Positions 13,458 to 13,919 of a stretch of DNA of 13,919 nt are shown piece by piece; the first letter of the stretch is position 1, and the number at the start of each line of letters is the position of its first letter. The DNA lies in contig JAZRAA010000046.1 of assembly GCA_045634325.1 (NCBI GenBank), positions 1 through 13,919 on the forward strand, given 5' to 3'. The notes beneath the pieces were generated by a model that saw nothing but the letters and a program-made list of their open reading frames with translations, did not search any database and was not told the origin of the DNA. Source of the stretch: URNF01 sp045634325 (GTDB lineage: Bacteria > Bacillota > Clostridia > Oscillospirales > Acutalibacteraceae). The position numbers were made by a program, and so were the translations under genes.

Positions 13458-13919
13458 CTAGGAAAAATAGCCTTTAAAGGTAGAAAAAGACACTTTATAG
13501 GATACGGGATAGCGTGGCAGGGCAAAAGGGTCGCTGTCCCGTGTGAGCTTGCCTTTGGTGGCACGAAAGGCGAGGCGGATGCCGTTTTGCTTTAACACGT
13601 CTATCACCGCATCGCTGTAATTGCCGTAAGGGTAAGAAAAAATGGCGGTGCTGGCCGAAGGGTAGGCGGAGAGTGTTTGAAGGCTTTGCGTGAGGTCGGC
13701 GGCAACCGTCGAGGCGGTCGCATCCACCAGTGCGGAATGTTTGCCGTTCAGCGTGTGTAGGTCGTGTGTATGGGAAGCGTAGTAAAATACGTCCCCGCCC
13801 GCCGACATGGATGCGGCATCCAGCATATTCACCTGGTTTGCTTGAAACGAAACCGACTGCGTGGAGATTTTTCCTGTTACCGAGAAAATGACTGCCGTAA
13901 ACCCGTATTCCTTTAAAAG
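13458..13919 (-). CDS. Polysaccharide deacetylase (NodB domain), 3' part
   Basis: The reading frame is open to the right window edge, so only the last 153 residues are present. They contain the metal-binding motif SHTHDLH and the later FSYPYGNYSDAVIDVLKQNGIRLAF, both typical of the NodB-type carbohydrate esterase family 4. The segment before them, LLKEYGFTAVIF, is the usual strand ahead of the metal site. Members remove acetyl groups from peptidoglycan, chitin-like or other surface polysaccharides and are usually exported, but the N-terminus and any signal peptide lie outside the window. A GTG at 13832 and an ATG at 13826 are in frame, but using either would lose conserved family sequence. 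It converges on gyrA and is not part of that operon. Confidence 0.85.
   Translation of the reverse strand, partial: LLKEYGFTAVIFSVTGKISTQSVSFQANQVNMLDAASMSAGGDVFYYASHTHDLHTLNGKHSALVDATASTVAADLTQSLQTLSAYPSASTAIFSYPYGNYSDAVIDVLKQNGIRLAFRATKGKLTRDSDPFALPRYPVSYKVSFSTFKGYFS

Noticed and set aside
1..13919. parS sites, tRNA or rRNA genes, CRISPR arrays, insertion sequences or prophage genes
   Set aside because: I saw no TGTTTCACGTGAAACA-like site, no regular spaced repeats beyond the origin repeats, and no transposase or integrase motifs; every stretch is explained by core genes and the origin.

Overview
The window holds a bacterial chromosome replication origin of the Bacillota (Firmicutes) type, and most likely of the class Clostridia. 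The evidence is gene order: rpmH-rnpA-yidD-yidC-jag runs leftward, dnaA-dnaN-yaaA-recF-remB-gyrB-gyrA runs rightward, and the two arms diverge from the rpmH/dnaA gap. The YidC lacks a lipobox and has a large external insert, and GyrA carries a GDASVYD quinolone-pocket motif; both fit Clostridia (perhaps Oscillospirales-like, low confidence). All core replication genes point away from the origin, so transcription runs with the forks.

Left arm (1-2870, minus strand): rpmH has a near-consensus promoter at 2958-2987. A strong hairpin plus T-tract lies between rpmH and rnpA and probably attenuates the downstream genes. rnpA and yidD overlap by ATGA. yidC and jag overlap by TAATG. A hairpin at the window edge probably ends the operon after jag. 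These genes supply ribosomal protein L34, the RNase P protein, and membrane-insertion and cell-envelope factors.

Origin (2871-5035): the 400-base rpmH/dnaA gap holds the two divergent promoters and no DnaA box that I can find. The 442-base dnaA/dnaN gap holds the origin itself. It has about ten DnaA-box-like sites of TTTTCCACN or CTTTCCACA form, two families of exact direct repeats with 32- and 22-base periods, and a textbook basal unwinding module. That module is two abutting DnaA boxes, a short GC stretch, five DnaA-trios (CTA CTA CTA CTT CTA) and a 40-base segment with only 4 G/C.

Right arm (5036-13365, plus strand): dnaN, yaaA (S4 domain), recF, remB, gyrB, a two-module YcxB-like membrane protein and gyrA form a tightly packed run with overlaps or gaps of at most 26 bases, so probably one operon. 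It encodes the sliding clamp, recombinational repair, a biofilm/regulatory DUF370 protein and both gyrase subunits. A perfect 13-bp hairpin follows gyrA. The convergent 3' part of a polysaccharide deacetylase gene fills the right edge.

The window is mostly ordinary core genome. The points worth a second look are a Gln in place of the catalytic TOPRIM Glu of GyrB, the architecture of the origin, the duplicated YcxB-like protein inserted between gyrB and gyrA, and the rpmH-rnpA attenuator.
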